A stretch of DNA of 64,000 nt from CAIKOD01 sp035505975. GTDB taxonomy: Archaea; Halobacteriota; Methanomicrobia; Methanomicrobiales; Methanospirillaceae. The translations under genes were made by a program, and so were the position numbers. Below are positions 1 through 7,393 of the stretch, in pieces; position 1 is the stretch's first letter; every line of letters begins with the position of its first letter. Below the pieces are notes generated by a model. It was not told the origin of the DNA. It saw only the letters and a program-made list of their open reading frames with translations, and ran no database searches. Location: NCBI GenBank assembly GCA_035505975.1, contig DATJQJ010000022.1, forward strand, positions 7,477 to 71,476. Reading direction: 5' to 3'.

Positions 1-134
1 GGATGGGAGAATAACACCACCCATTTTCCCTTGAGGTCAGAGAGTTTCAGAGGTCCCATTGTAGTCTCTGCATTGAAATCCGGGGCCGGCTCACCAAGGA
101 TCGGCATCCGTCCGGAACCCATTTCTCCGCACAT
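1..134 (-). CDS. Peroxiredoxin (N-terminal fragment, runs off window)
   Basis: About 44 N-terminal residues are visible: a short Met-Cys-Gly leader, then the typical peroxiredoxin opening (GEPAPDF, a strand and turn, LSDLKGKWVVLFSHP). This is the start of the thioredoxin fold just ahead of the peroxidatic Cys loop, which lies outside the window. The family reduces peroxides in the cytoplasm, using thioredoxin-like or rubredoxin-like donors. The start ATG follows a GGAG ribosome binding site that overlaps the end of the upstream AhpD-like gene, so it is probably the third gene of an operon with the two genes at 148-622. Full length and 1-Cys versus 2-Cys type cannot be judged here. Confidence 0.85.
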   Translation of the reverse strand, partial: MCGEMGSGRMPILGEPAPDFNAETTMGPLKLSDLKGKWVVLFSH

Positions 135-147
135 ATACCTGCTCTCC

Positions 148-489
148 TTATTTCATCACTTCGTCGAGCTGTGCCTTCCCATATACATATGCAGGCATCC
201 CTGCGAGAAGGAACGCGACCCTGAGCGCCTCTTCTACCTCTTTCTTGGTGACACCGAGTTTCGAAGCCCCGAGCAACTGGGCATGGGTGGCGTGCTGGTC
301 ACGCAGCGATGCAGCGATTGCGATTGCAATCAGTTTCTTCGTCTTCCGCGTCAGGGCCCCGTCATCCCAGATATGGCCTTCCAGTTTCATGACCATCTGG
401 TACATATCGGGGTCACTCACGGCCAGTCCTTCGAAGAATTTTGGTACTTTTCCGATTTGCTTCTCGAGTTCCTTGAGATCTTTCGTCAT
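148..489 (-). CDS. Carboxymuconolactone decarboxylase / AhpD-like family protein
   Basis: This 113-residue all-helical protein has the typical AhpD/CMD layout: an N-terminal helix (LEKQIGKVPKFFEGLA), a central signature helix (KLIAIAIAASLRDQHATHAQ), and a C-terminal helix pair ending in YVYGKAQLDEV. AhpD-type members reduce peroxiredoxin partners through a CxxC in the central helix. Here the corresponding segment reads RDQHATHA and contains no cysteine, so a thiol oxidoreductase role is doubtful even though the fold assignment is good. The position between a desulforedoxin-like gene and a peroxiredoxin gene suggests an oxidative-stress role. It starts 4 nt after the upstream stop codon and is probably co-translated. 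Confidence 0.85.
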   Translation of the reverse strand: MTKDLKELEKQIGKVPKFFEGLAVSDPDMYQMVMKLEGHIWDDGALTRKTKKLIAIAIAASLRDQHATHAQLLGASKLGVTKKEVEEALRVAFLLAGMPAYVYGKAQLDEVMK

Positions 490-493
490 TTTT

Positions 494-622
494 TCACCCG
501 CTCACGAGTTTCATCGGCTCCCCGCAGCAGACCAGTTCTCCTCCGCCGACGGTTTTCACGACCACGACATTGCCACAGATCTCACATTCGTAGACCTGGC
601 CTTCCTTTGATACATTGACCAA
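494..622 (-). CDS. Desulforedoxin-like (desulfoferrodoxin N-terminal type) small iron protein
   Basis: A 42-residue protein with a TTG start, placed there because a strong CAGGAGG site lies 8-9 nt upstream. It contains YECEICGNVV and, 20 residues later, VCCGEPMKLV. This is the CxxC...CC pattern of the rubredoxin-like Fe(SCys)4 site of desulforedoxin and of the N-terminal domain of desulfoferrodoxin. No C-terminal neelaredoxin domain follows, so it is either a free desulforedoxin-like electron carrier or a partner of a separate superoxide reductase. It is the first gene of a minus-strand operon with the AhpD-like protein and peroxiredoxin, which fits electron delivery in peroxide or superoxide defence. 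Confidence 0.8.
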   Translation of the reverse strand: MVNVSKEGQVYECEICGNVVVVKTVGGGELVCCGEPMKLVSG

Positions 623-670
623 GGTTTTGTGCCTCCTGTAATGTTTCAATGCTAATCCAGAAGTCTTCCG

Positions 671-680
671 GGTATATAAA
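671..680 (-). promoter_or_regulatory. TATA box of the desulforedoxin-AhpD-peroxiredoxin operon
   Basis: The minus strand reads TTTTTATATACC here, a good archaeal TATA box. Initiation about 25 nt downstream would give a leader of roughly 25-30 nt containing the CAGGAGG site of the first gene. The motif is nearly palindromic and could be read on either strand, but no good plus-strand gene follows. Confidence 0.5.
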
Positions 681-866
681 AAGATTGTTAGTTTCTCAGG
701 GTTGCCATGATGTGGGCTCAGGGATTTTCATACTGTCCTGGTCCGGACAGATTATCTGGTCTCCGGGCAGGGAAACGCGAGATACGTTACAACTGTTACG
801 AGATTAGAATCCGTTCAGGGGAGAGAACAATCCCACGAAAGTTTAAAAGAAGGATGAGAAAAAGCC

Positions 867-1106
867 TTATTGGAAACTCTTGCCCCGTTTTGGGGGATTT
901 TTTACGTCCTCGGCGGTTTTTATATCCGGGCGGATATGAGTCATCGGAAAACACTGATATTCCTCGCATGCACAGTGGGGGCACTTCCTCAGGTCCTGCT
1001 CGCTCTTGTCAAGTTCATATTCACGACCGCAATCGAGGCAGACATATTTTCCCGGGCCGACTTTCTCTCCAGCTGAATACTTCTTCTGTTCGGTCAAAGA
1101 TTTCAC
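867..1106 (-). CDS. Small zinc-ribbon protein
   Basis: A 79-residue protein with a GTG start. After an N-terminal segment (YSAGEKVGPGKYVC) it carries YVCLDCGRE and, 20 residues later, LRKCPHCACEEYQC, a rubredoxin-knuckle zinc ribbon. The GEKVGPGKYVC pattern matches a widespread family of short zinc-ribbon proteins found next to redox genes in anaerobes. The function is unknown; it may bind Zn or Fe. An AT-rich TATA-like box (AATAAATAAG) lies about 25-30 nt upstream of the start, so the message is probably almost leaderless. It stands alone on the minus strand. Confidence 0.7.
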   Translation of the reverse strand: MKSLTEQKKYSAGEKVGPGKYVCLDCGREYELDKSEQDLRKCPHCACEEYQCFPMTHIRPDIKTAEDVKNPPKRGKSFQ

Positions 1107-1229
1107 CTACTGCTGATATGGGGCCGACACTTATTTATTATTTTTGATTGTTCCCCTCAAACAGGGTTTTTTGGGGAAATATCCATTTTGTTACCAATTC
1201 AGGAGTTCCGATCTTCTGGCCCCGGCATA

Positions 1230-1240
1230 TCTATAAGATA
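1230..1240 (+). promoter_or_regulatory. TATA box for a leaderless flavodoxin-type gene
   Basis: The plus strand reads TCTATAAGATA, about 26 nt before the ATG of the next gene. This spacing puts the predicted transcription start at the start codon, so the mRNA is probably leaderless; no ribosome binding site is seen directly before the ATG. Confidence 0.55.
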
Positions 1241-1260
1241 CACCAGTCTTACCTCATACC

Positions 1261-1887
1261 ATGGGCAGGAAGATTATCGGGTTGCTCGGGAGCCCCCTCG
1301 AGCACGGGAACACCGCAAAACTCCTCGACCAGGCACTGCTTGGGGCCCGGGTTGCGGGGTGTGAGGTCGAGAAGATCGTCGTCCCCTTCATGGATTTCGA
1401 GCCGTGTATGGAGATGATGTTCTGTAAAGAGCACGAAATCTGCCAGATGGAAGATGATATGACCCCGATGTACGGGAAAATCCGTGAGGCTGACAGCCTG
1501 GTCATTGCAACACCAATCATGACAATGGGGATCCCGGGAAAACTGAAGGGGTTCATGGACCGTTTCCAGGTCTTCTTCATGGCAAAATATGTTAGAAAAC
1601 ACCCGATGGTAGACCGCTCCGTCGGAAAACACAGGAGGGCCCTGTTCATCGCTATTTCGGGGATGAACCTGCCTGAGGTATTCGATGGGGCGAAAATGAC
1701 AGTCAGGGCCTTTCTCGACATTATCGACTGCGCGTACTGGGATGAACTGCTTGTCAGGGACATGGATACGATCATGGATATCGAGACCCGTCAGGATCTT
1801 CAGAAAAAAGCATATGAAAAGGGGCACGAACTGGGCATGCTTCTGACCAAAGAACCCGGGGTCGCTCCCGCCGGAGATAAACAATGA
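1261..1887 (+). CDS. Flavodoxin-family / NADPH-dependent FMN reductase-like protein
   Basis: 208 residues beginning KIIGLLGSPLEHGNT, the FMN phosphate-binding loop of the NADPH-dependent FMN reductase / iron-sulfur flavoprotein superfamily. The middle contains ADSLVIATPIMTMGIPGKLKGFMDR, the standard loop over the isoalloxazine ring. The cysteines at CMEMMFCKEHEIC lie where iron-sulfur flavoproteins carry their cluster ligands, but the compact CxxCxxC spacing of that family is not clear. Such proteins transfer electrons between ferredoxin or F420-linked donors and small molecules, O2 or quinones. The partner is unknown. The redox-gene neighbourhood supports an oxygen-response or electron-transfer role. 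Confidence 0.8.
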   Translation: MGRKIIGLLGSPLEHGNTAKLLDQALLGARVAGCEVEKIVVPFMDFEPCMEMMFCKEHEICQMEDDMTPMYGKIREADSLVIATPIMTMGIPGKLKGFMDRFQVFFMAKYVRKHPMVDRSVGKHRRALFIAISGMNLPEVFDGAKMTVRAFLDIIDCAYWDELLVRDMDTIMDIETRQDLQKKAYEKGHELGMLLTKEPGVAPAGDKQ

Positions 1888-2072
1888 CGACCAGACCCGT
1901 GGACAGACGACAGAAACGAGAAAAATCCGGGAAAGCATGATGATGCGGGCCCGGAAAAAGGAATATGAGAAGAAAAAAACCTCTCTGATGGCAACCCGGT
2001 CATCCGGGCCCGCCGTTTATCAGGATGCCGGTCGGTAAGACATGGTACCAGTATGAAACCAGAGGCGGATTC

Positions 2073-2309
2073 ATGAATAAAAGAAATGATCCCATAAAGT
2101 TACCAAAGGAAAAGAAGGACGAGATGGTCTCCCTGGTCAAAAATTATTTTCTTCGGGAGCGGGGGGAAGAGATAGGGAATCTGGCGGCTGTTCTGATATT
2201 AGACTTTATCACTGAAGAATTGGCGCCTGAATTCTATAACCAGGGAGTCATGGATTCTTATCGTTGTATGCAGGAAATGGTCGAAGACTTATTGGCAATC
2301 CAAAAATAA
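2073..2309 (+). CDS. DUF2164 family protein
   Basis: A 78-residue protein starting at an ATG after AGAGGCGG. It matches the DUF2164 pattern: IKLPKEKKDEMVSLVKNYF, EEIGNLAAVLILDFITEELAPEFYNQGV, and a C-terminal helix DSYRCMQEMVEDLLAIQ. The family is small, helical and cytoplasmic, with no known function; it occurs in many bacteria and some methanogens. A longer reading from position 2025 is possible but adds residues with no family support. It stands alone, convergent with radC. Confidence 0.75.
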   Translation: MNKRNDPIKLPKEKKDEMVSLVKNYFLRERGEEIGNLAAVLILDFITEELAPEFYNQGVMDSYRCMQEMVEDLLAIQK

Positions 2310-2406
2310 TGCCCAGGTGCCGGTGCCCGCGACCAGATCAGTCCTCACATGCCAGGACCATACAAGGTCTTCTGGATGGGTGAAAAGATTATCCGCACGG
2401 GACGGC

Positions 2407-3075
2407 TCAGAGGAACCCCTTCTCTTTCATCGAGAGATAGCCATTTCTCGTGACGATCAGGTGGTCGAGGACCCGGATACCAAGGATACCTCCGGCTTCC
2501 GTCAGTTGCCTGGTTACCTCCAGGTCCTGCTGGCTCGGTTCGAGGGTCCCGGACGGGTGGTTATGGACACAGATAACAGAGGCCGCCCTGTCGGTTATCG
2601 CATCGGCGAAGACCTCGCGGGGGTGGACGAGGCTGTGGTTGAGGAGACCTACGGTGATGATGCGGTTCCCGAGCACTTCCCCTGCCCCGTTGAGGGTGAT
2701 GCAGACGAAGTGCTCCTGTTTTTTGAATTCGATGCCGTTTAACATGGCGATAACATCTTCCGGACGCGACACGCGTAGGACTTTCCCCGGGTCCTTCTCA
2801 GGATACCTCCTCGACAGCTCGAAGCAGGCAGAAATCTGGGCGGCTTTCGCCGGCCCCATGCCATGGACCGATTCCATTTTCTCATAGGTCAGGTTTTCCC
2901 GTCCTGCCTTGAGCTCCCTGGCAATCTCTCCTGCCACTGATAATACATCCGTGCCCCTGACACCGCGCCCGATTATAGCGGCAATCAATTCCTGGTCTGA
3001 CAATGCCGCAGGGCCGAGACGTCGGATTTTTTCCCGTGGCCTGTCACATTCAGGCATCTGCACCATCTTTTTCAT
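2407..3075 (-). CDS. radC: RadC family protein (JAB/MPN domain)
   Basis: 222 residues with the full RadC architecture. An N-terminal helix-hairpin-helix region (RPREKIRRLGPAALSDQELIAAIIGRG and ESVHGMGPAKAAQ) is followed by a JAB1/MPN-like metal-binding domain with its HNHPSG motif near residue 166 and an Asp-containing segment (EPSQQDLEVT) next to it. RadC proteins are common in bacteria and scattered in methanogens. The link to DNA repair is historical and the biochemical role is unsettled; metal-dependent peptidase or nuclease activity has been proposed. Convergent with the DUF2164 gene. No neighbouring repair genes. Confidence 0.92.
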   Translation of the reverse strand: MKKMVQMPECDRPREKIRRLGPAALSDQELIAAIIGRGVRGTDVLSVAGEIARELKAGRENLTYEKMESVHGMGPAKAAQISACFELSRRYPEKDPGKVLRVSRPEDVIAMLNGIEFKKQEHFVCITLNGAGEVLGNRIITVGLLNHSLVHPREVFADAITDRAASVICVHNHPSGTLEPSQQDLEVTRQLTEAGGILGIRVLDHLIVTRNGYLSMKEKGFL

Positions 3076-3242
3076 AAACCACCATGTATTCCTGACAGGA
3101 CCCAGGTCCCATTCTGAAACGGGAACGAACCCCGGACAGAAACATGGTGTATCCGTCCCTAAAGAGATGCTGATCTGTTGCCGAAGACCCTTCAGACTGG
3201 CACTCCCGGGACCGGGCGTTTCCGAACGATGAATAATGTTAT

Positions 3243-3260
3243 TATGGAATTTGTTCCATA
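3243..3260. promoter_or_regulatory. Palindromic candidate operator upstream of rubrerythrin
   Basis: A perfect 7-bp inverted repeat, TATGGAA-TTTG-TTCCATA, ends 9 nt before the rubrerythrin ATG and just after an AT-rich TATA-like stretch (GTTATTATG). A protein bound here would block initiation. The palindrome is seen directly; the operator role is inference, and no regulator gene is adjacent. Confidence 0.45.
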
Positions 3261-3269
3261 TGCAAAGTT

Positions 3270-3770
3270 ATGGCAACGAAGGAAAATGCAATGGAGGCAT
3301 TTGCCGGCGAATCCCAGGCAAACCGGAAGTACACGGCATTTGCCGAAAAAGCTCTGGAAGAAGGATTCCCCAATGTATCGAAGATTTTTAAGGCTGCCGC
3401 CGAAGCCGAAGGGATCCATGCGAAACGTCTCCTGAAAGTGCTCGGAACGATCGGCAAAACCGAGAACAACCTTAAAGCCTCGTTTGAAGGGGAGACTCAC
3501 GAATACACTCAAATGTACCCTGAGTTTGTAAAGACCGGAGAGGCAGAGAAACAGAGCGAAGCAGTGATAGCGTTTGCATATGCGATGAAGGCCGAGGAAG
3601 TTCACGCAGGTCTCTACAAGGAAGCGCTTAAAATGGTTGGCACCGGCAAGGACATGTCGTCGAGGAAGGTTCTCCTCTGCCCGATATGCGGAAACATATT
3701 TCTTGGGGATGCCCCGGACAGATGTCCGATCTGCAATGCTTTCCGCAAGGTCTTCCGGGAAATTGAGTAA
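3270..3770 (+). CDS. rbr: Rubrerythrin
   Basis: 166 residues. Residues 1-125 form the ferritin-like four-helix bundle with diiron-ligand motifs (EAFAGESQANRKY, AAEAEGIHAKRLL, EFVKTGEAEKQSEA, AMKAEEVHAGLY). Residues 135-160 form a rubredoxin-like knuckle (LCPICGNIF and RCPICNAF). Rubrerythrins reduce hydrogen peroxide to water in the cytoplasm of strict anaerobes, using rubredoxin or NAD(P)H-linked donors. All expected ligands are present. It is followed by the glutaredoxin-reductase fusion gene on the same strand, but that gene has its own TATA-like and ribosome binding sites. A perfect palindrome directly upstream suggests specific repression. Confidence 0.95.
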   Translation: MATKENAMEAFAGESQANRKYTAFAEKALEEGFPNVSKIFKAAAEAEGIHAKRLLKVLGTIGKTENNLKASFEGETHEYTQMYPEFVKTGEAEKQSEAVIAFAYAMKAEEVHAGLYKEALKMVGTGKDMSSRKVLLCPICGNIFLGDAPDRCPICNAFRKVFREIE

Positions 3771-3909
3771 GAATCACCCCCGTACCCTTTTATACGACTA
3801 CGTTTTCAGATGGCCAGGGGAGATCAGAATCCTTTTATCCGGGGAACACGTTCCCTACGTCTGCCGACGCACCATATCATAATAATTCATCGCATGAAAT
3901 GAGGTAACA

Positions 3910-5061
3910 ATGCCCAAGGTAACCGTATACTCCACAAAAAACTGCCCGTATTGCAGGATGGCGAAAGCGTTCCTCGAGAAACACGGGGTACCGTATACCA
4001 GTATCGACGTAGGCGAGGACGCTGTCCAGGCCCAGAAGATGATCGATTTGTCGGGACAGCGGGGTGTCCCCGTCACCGTCATCGACAACGAGGTCATCGT
4101 AGGGTTCGATGCCCAGCGGCTCAACGAATTGTTCGGGAACGAAGAACCCGGCGATATCGTCGATGTGCTCATTATCGGGGCAGGGCCCGCCGGGCTCACC
4201 GCTGCGGTGTATTGTGCCCGCAAATCACTAAGGGCCAAACTAATCTCTGAAAATATCGGGGGGCAGGCCCTGGAGAGCTGGGCCATTGAAAATTATATGG
4301 GATACCGGATGATTACCGGCGACGAACTGATGAAGAAGTTTGAGGAGCAGGTCAGGTCGCAGAATATCAGTCTCGGTCTCGACCAGGCATCTGACATATC
4401 AGTAGCAGAAGGGATATTCACGGTCCACACGGTATCGGGTGCCGAATACCGGGCATACAGCATCATCTTCTGTGCAGGCATGAAGCCCAAAAAGCTCGGG
4501 GTTGAGGGCGAGGAAAAGTATCTCGGCAGGGGACTTTCAGTCTGCTCGACCTGCGATGGGCCTCTTTACAGAAACAAGGAGGTCGCAGTTGTCGGGGGTG
4601 GCAACTCTGCCCTGTCGACGGCCATCGAGATGAGTAAGATTACGAAGAGGGTCCACCTGATCGTCAGGAGCACGATCAGGGCCGACGACATTTATATAAA
4701 ACTTCTGAAAGAACAGAACAACATAGAATTGCATCCCAATTCTGTAATCACGACGATACAGGGGGACAAATTCCTGACCGGAATCTCGATCCTTAACAAA
4801 GAGACCGGTATGGAGACTCACCTTGCCCTCGACGGGGTTTTTGCCGAGATCGGATGGGTGCCGAACACGGAATTTGTCAGGGGATTCATCGATCTCAATG
4901 ATGCCGGTGAAATTATCGTCGACGTCAACTGTCATACCAATGTACCCGGGATATTCGCCGCCGGCGATGTGACCAATGTCAAGGGAAAACAGATTATTAT
5001 CGCTTCGGGAGAAGGTGCGAAGGCGGCACTCGAAGCTCAGGAATACCTGATGCGACAATGA
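3910..5061 (+). CDS. Glutaredoxin-AhpF/thioredoxin reductase-like fusion flavoprotein
   Basis: 383 residues. Residues 1-75 are a NrdH/glutaredoxin domain with the redox motif CPYC at 13-16 and the cis-Pro loop RGVPVTVID. Residues 82-383 are a two-Rossmann disulfide reductase with FAD motif IIGAGPAGLTAA, active-site CSTCDGP, NAD(P)H motif VVGGGNSA, and FAD-closing FAAGDVTNVKGKQIIIA. The reductase half resembles the C-terminal part of bacterial AhpF (GGQALESWAIENYMGY, CDGPLYRNKEVAV, IGWVPNT) more than plain TrxB. AhpF carries a double-thioredoxin N-terminal domain; here a single glutaredoxin module takes that place. The probable role is to pass electrons to peroxiredoxin or other disulfides. 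A GAGG site precedes the ATG. Confidence 0.9.
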   Translation: MPKVTVYSTKNCPYCRMAKAFLEKHGVPYTSIDVGEDAVQAQKMIDLSGQRGVPVTVIDNEVIVGFDAQRLNELFGNEEPGDIVDVLIIGAGPAGLTAAVYCARKSLRAKLISENIGGQALESWAIENYMGYRMITGDELMKKFEEQVRSQNISLGLDQASDISVAEGIFTVHTVSGAEYRAYSIIFCAGMKPKKLGVEGEEKYLGRGLSVCSTCDGPLYRNKEVAVVGGGNSALSTAIEMSKITKRVHLIVRSTIRADDIYIKLLKEQNNIELHPNSVITTIQGDKFLTGISILNKETGMETHLALDGVFAEIGWVPNTEFVRGFIDLNDAGEIIVDVNCHTNVPGIFAAGDVTNVKGKQIIIASGEGAKAALEAQEYLMRQ

Positions 5062-5079
5062 AAGGTTGAAAAACGACAA

Positions 5080-6372
5080 TCAACCTGAATTTTTCCTGAA
5101 CAGTACTATCCTGTTGGTATTCGTCCCGGACCTGTTATTGTCGATCCCCCAGATATTGGATGTCTTTGTGAATTGTTGTTCGTTCATCAGTAATCCCTGA
5201 CACTCGAACCCCGCCACTTCTCCGGCTGGGATTACAGATTCTTCAAGCAGGACGGTGCCTTTTCGCACTTCTCCGACTTCGAAGGCGACCCAACCGCCTT
5301 TCCGCGTGATCCGGAACAACTCGACGAACACGTTCCGTATCATATCTGCCCACTGGGCGACGGAAGACGTCATGGTAATGGATCTGCCCACCTCCCGGTC
5401 ATCGATCCTGTTAAACCAGCAACGGAGCCAGTTGTCCTGGGAATATTGGACGATATTCAGGAACGGCGGCGATGTAACGGTAAGGGTGACGCTCTCGTCC
5501 TCGATCTCAGGAGTATGCGAGGCGTCGCAGGAGAGAAACAGGCCATGCGACCCTGCAGACTGAAGAGACTTTTTCTGCTCCGTTGTGACCGTCCTCTTGA
5601 GGCTCCTGGTCTTTTTCACAATCAGCTGATGGGTATCGCGGTAAGGGGGGACCTGGGCACGTTTTTTATTGATCCTCTCCTGGGAACCGGCAGAGACAGC
5701 CTGGTTCGGAGGTAGCGTATATACCGAAAAAAAGCCGCTGGAATGCCCGGTAAGGCGGTTGGTGGCGATCATCCTGATCCACGCGTCGATATCATCCTCC
5801 AACCCATGGTCCTTCTGCCCTGTAAGGTACTCTCTGAGCGCGAGGATCTCCCTTTCGGTATCCCGGTGAAAAAACATGGAAACGTCGATCCCGGCATCGT
5901 CATGTTCGGGAGTGTTTGGGATCGCCTCAAGTCGCCTCGTTACCTCCTCGCCTGTCGGTACAAAAAACCTGGGTTCTGTCAGGATCCTCGAAAGCGGGTT
6001 GATGTCGTTCGTTGCAACCCTCCGTCCGAGGAGGCCTGCCTCGAGAGCTGTAGTCCCCCGGCCACCAAACGGGTCGTACACGACGTCTCCCTCGACCGTA
6101 AGATGCCTGATGAAAAAACCTGGTAACTGGGGTTTGAAACATGCCCGGTAGGATATTTCGTGGATGGAAGAGGCCCTTCTCTGGCCGGATGTCCAGAATT
6201 CCCCCCGAAACCGCTGGAACTGCTTTCCGGACAGGTCAAAAAAATCACGTCCGGCTGGTTGTCCGTCGGTCCCATAAAATTCCGGATCCCCCGGTGGTAA
6301 CCGGTTCCGGGAACCGTGAACAGGCTCATCGGATCCCGGAATGTCAGGATCGTGGGATACCCTGGGGACCAT
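5080..6372 (-). CDS. DNA methyltransferase (N4-cytosine/N6-adenine type), orphan
   Basis: 430 residues. The SAM-binding motif I, YDPFGGRGTTALEAGLLGR, lies at about 97-115, and the catalytic motif IV, TVTSPPFLN, at about 300-308. TSPPF favours an N4-cytosine methylase. The order (SAM motif first, catalytic motif second, with about 190 residues between) is the reverse of the common beta arrangement, where DPFxGxGT is C-terminal, so this is a permuted architecture. No restriction endonuclease gene lies on either side, so it looks like an orphan or regulatory methylase. No ribosome binding site precedes the ATG; the first 45 residues are low in conserved features and the true start may be further in. 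Confidence 0.8.
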   Translation of the reverse strand: MVPRVSHDPDIPGSDEPVHGSRNRLPPGDPEFYGTDGQPAGRDFFDLSGKQFQRFRGEFWTSGQRRASSIHEISYRACFKPQLPGFFIRHLTVEGDVVYDPFGGRGTTALEAGLLGRRVATNDINPLSRILTEPRFFVPTGEEVTRRLEAIPNTPEHDDAGIDVSMFFHRDTEREILALREYLTGQKDHGLEDDIDAWIRMIATNRLTGHSSGFFSVYTLPPNQAVSAGSQERINKKRAQVPPYRDTHQLIVKKTRSLKRTVTTEQKKSLQSAGSHGLFLSCDASHTPEIEDESVTLTVTSPPFLNIVQYSQDNWLRCWFNRIDDREVGRSITMTSSVAQWADMIRNVFVELFRITRKGGWVAFEVGEVRKGTVLLEESVIPAGEVAGFECQGLLMNEQQFTKTSNIWGIDNNRSGTNTNRIVLFRKNSG

Positions 6373-6466
6373 TGTGATTCAGGTTGGTGCTGCAGCGATA
6401 AAAATGAGTTCCCGGACCGAAGGAGAAAAGCATACTACATTAAACCTTATCGCCTAACCTGATATC

Positions 6467-7021
6467 ATGGATGAAATGCTTCGGAAAATAGTTCATTTCT
6501 TCCTCGGCCTCGGGATAGCGATAGCCATTCCCCTGTTCGACCGGCAGATGGTCCTTGCAGCATTCGTCATCGCAATCTTTGTCGGTTTCATCGTCTCCGA
6601 TGCTCTGTCGAGGGGATACACAATCCCCCTGATATCGCGGGTAATCGCGCTCCTGGAGCGGAAAGAGGTCCTTCCCGGAAAGGGGACTCTTTACTTTGCA
6701 ATCGGTGTTTTTTTCTGCCTCGTATTTTTCCCTCTGACGGTAGTAGTCCCCGCAGTAATCTGTCTTGCGGTCCTTGATGGGGTGGCCACGATCATAGGGA
6801 TAAAATTCGGGCGTCACCGCATATGGAAAGGCAAAAGTCTTGAGGGGACGCTGGCAGGAATCGGGGCAGCCATCGTTGCTCTCTTTCTTCTAACTCCCCT
6901 GTCCCCGATTCCAGTCCTGGCCGCGGCGGTTGTCGCAGGTATCGTTGAACTCCTTACCCCCGTAGACGACAACCTGCTGATCCCGGTGAGCGTGTGCATT
7001 GTCCTGACTCTTTTGCACTGA
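6467..7021 (+). CDS. CTP-dependent dolichol/diacylglycerol kinase-like membrane protein
   Basis: 184 residues with about five or six hydrophobic segments and the signature GIKFGRHRIWKGKSLEGTLAG near residues 110-130. This resembles the cytidylyltransferase-like family that includes dolichol kinase SEC59, yeast Dgk1 and phytol kinase VTE5. Members use CTP to phosphorylate polyprenols or diacylglycerol analogues at the membrane. In archaea a role in dolichol or archaeal lipid phosphorylation is plausible but unproven. The start follows an AT-rich TATA-like region without a clear ribosome binding site, so the message may be leaderless. It is a single gene. Confidence 0.75.
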   Translation: MDEMLRKIVHFFLGLGIAIAIPLFDRQMVLAAFVIAIFVGFIVSDALSRGYTIPLISRVIALLERKEVLPGKGTLYFAIGVFFCLVFFPLTVVVPAVICLAVLDGVATIIGIKFGRHRIWKGKSLEGTLAGIGAAIVALFLLTPLSPIPVLAAAVVAGIVELLTPVDDNLLIPVSVCIVLTLLH

Positions 7022-7171
7022 CAGGTTGGTCGAGAATGTCAGGGTATTGTCTACGAAGAAATAACATAAAAAAATGGTAAGGTACCACTGCTGCCCCTAA
7101 TCTGCCAATAACTTGATTATTCTCCAAATAGTTGGGTTGGAAAAATCTCATTGATGAAAAATCAAAACATC

Positions 7172-7322
7172 CGACAAGAGGGTATTTCACCCCCTCCCTG
7201 ACCATCCCCCGTCAGGACAGCCAGTGGACAGGGTCGATCCTGATTAAGATTTCACCGGTTCCTGTACAGTCCCTATCCCAATCGGGGTTGCCACAGCGTG
7301 GCGGAGCCCCTGGAACGTCCGA
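7172..7322 (+). repeat. Structured intergenic repeat, copy A
   Basis: This copy of a dispersed repeat family fills much of the 370-nt gap between the lipid-kinase-like gene and tfrB. It contains a C-rich block (CACCCCCTCCCTGACC), then GGACAGCCAGTGGACAGGG, then ACCGGTTCCTGTACAG, and the core CCCTATCCCAATCGGGGTTG followed by CCACAGCGTGGCGGAGCCCC. The core can fold as GGGGTT/AGCCCC enclosing GCCAC-AGC-GTGGC, preceded by CCGGTT/AATCGG. Related copies lie at 16863-17020, 22174-22322, 46195-46350 and, in part, 53071-53140. The rest of the gap shows no gene. Confidence 0.75.
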
Positions 7323-7393
7323 ACATGATAATTCACTTAAATCGTATTCGGGAAAGAACATCGGAAATAGAAGGACATTTTGAATAAAGGATA

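Noticed and set aside
1937..2038. 33-codon frame after the flavodoxin-type gene
   Set aside because: No ribosome binding site, no family resemblance, low-complexity start (three Met); the flanking 18-codon frame at 1885 is equally weak.
2317..2742. 141-codon plus-strand frame opposite radC
   Set aside because: Lies antisense to well-supported radC codons; its composition follows from the reverse strand.
7132..7383. 83-codon frame across repeat copy A
   Set aside because: Its translation (PQRGGAPGTSE-like) arises from the repeat core; similar frames appear on other copies in different registers, so it is not a gene.
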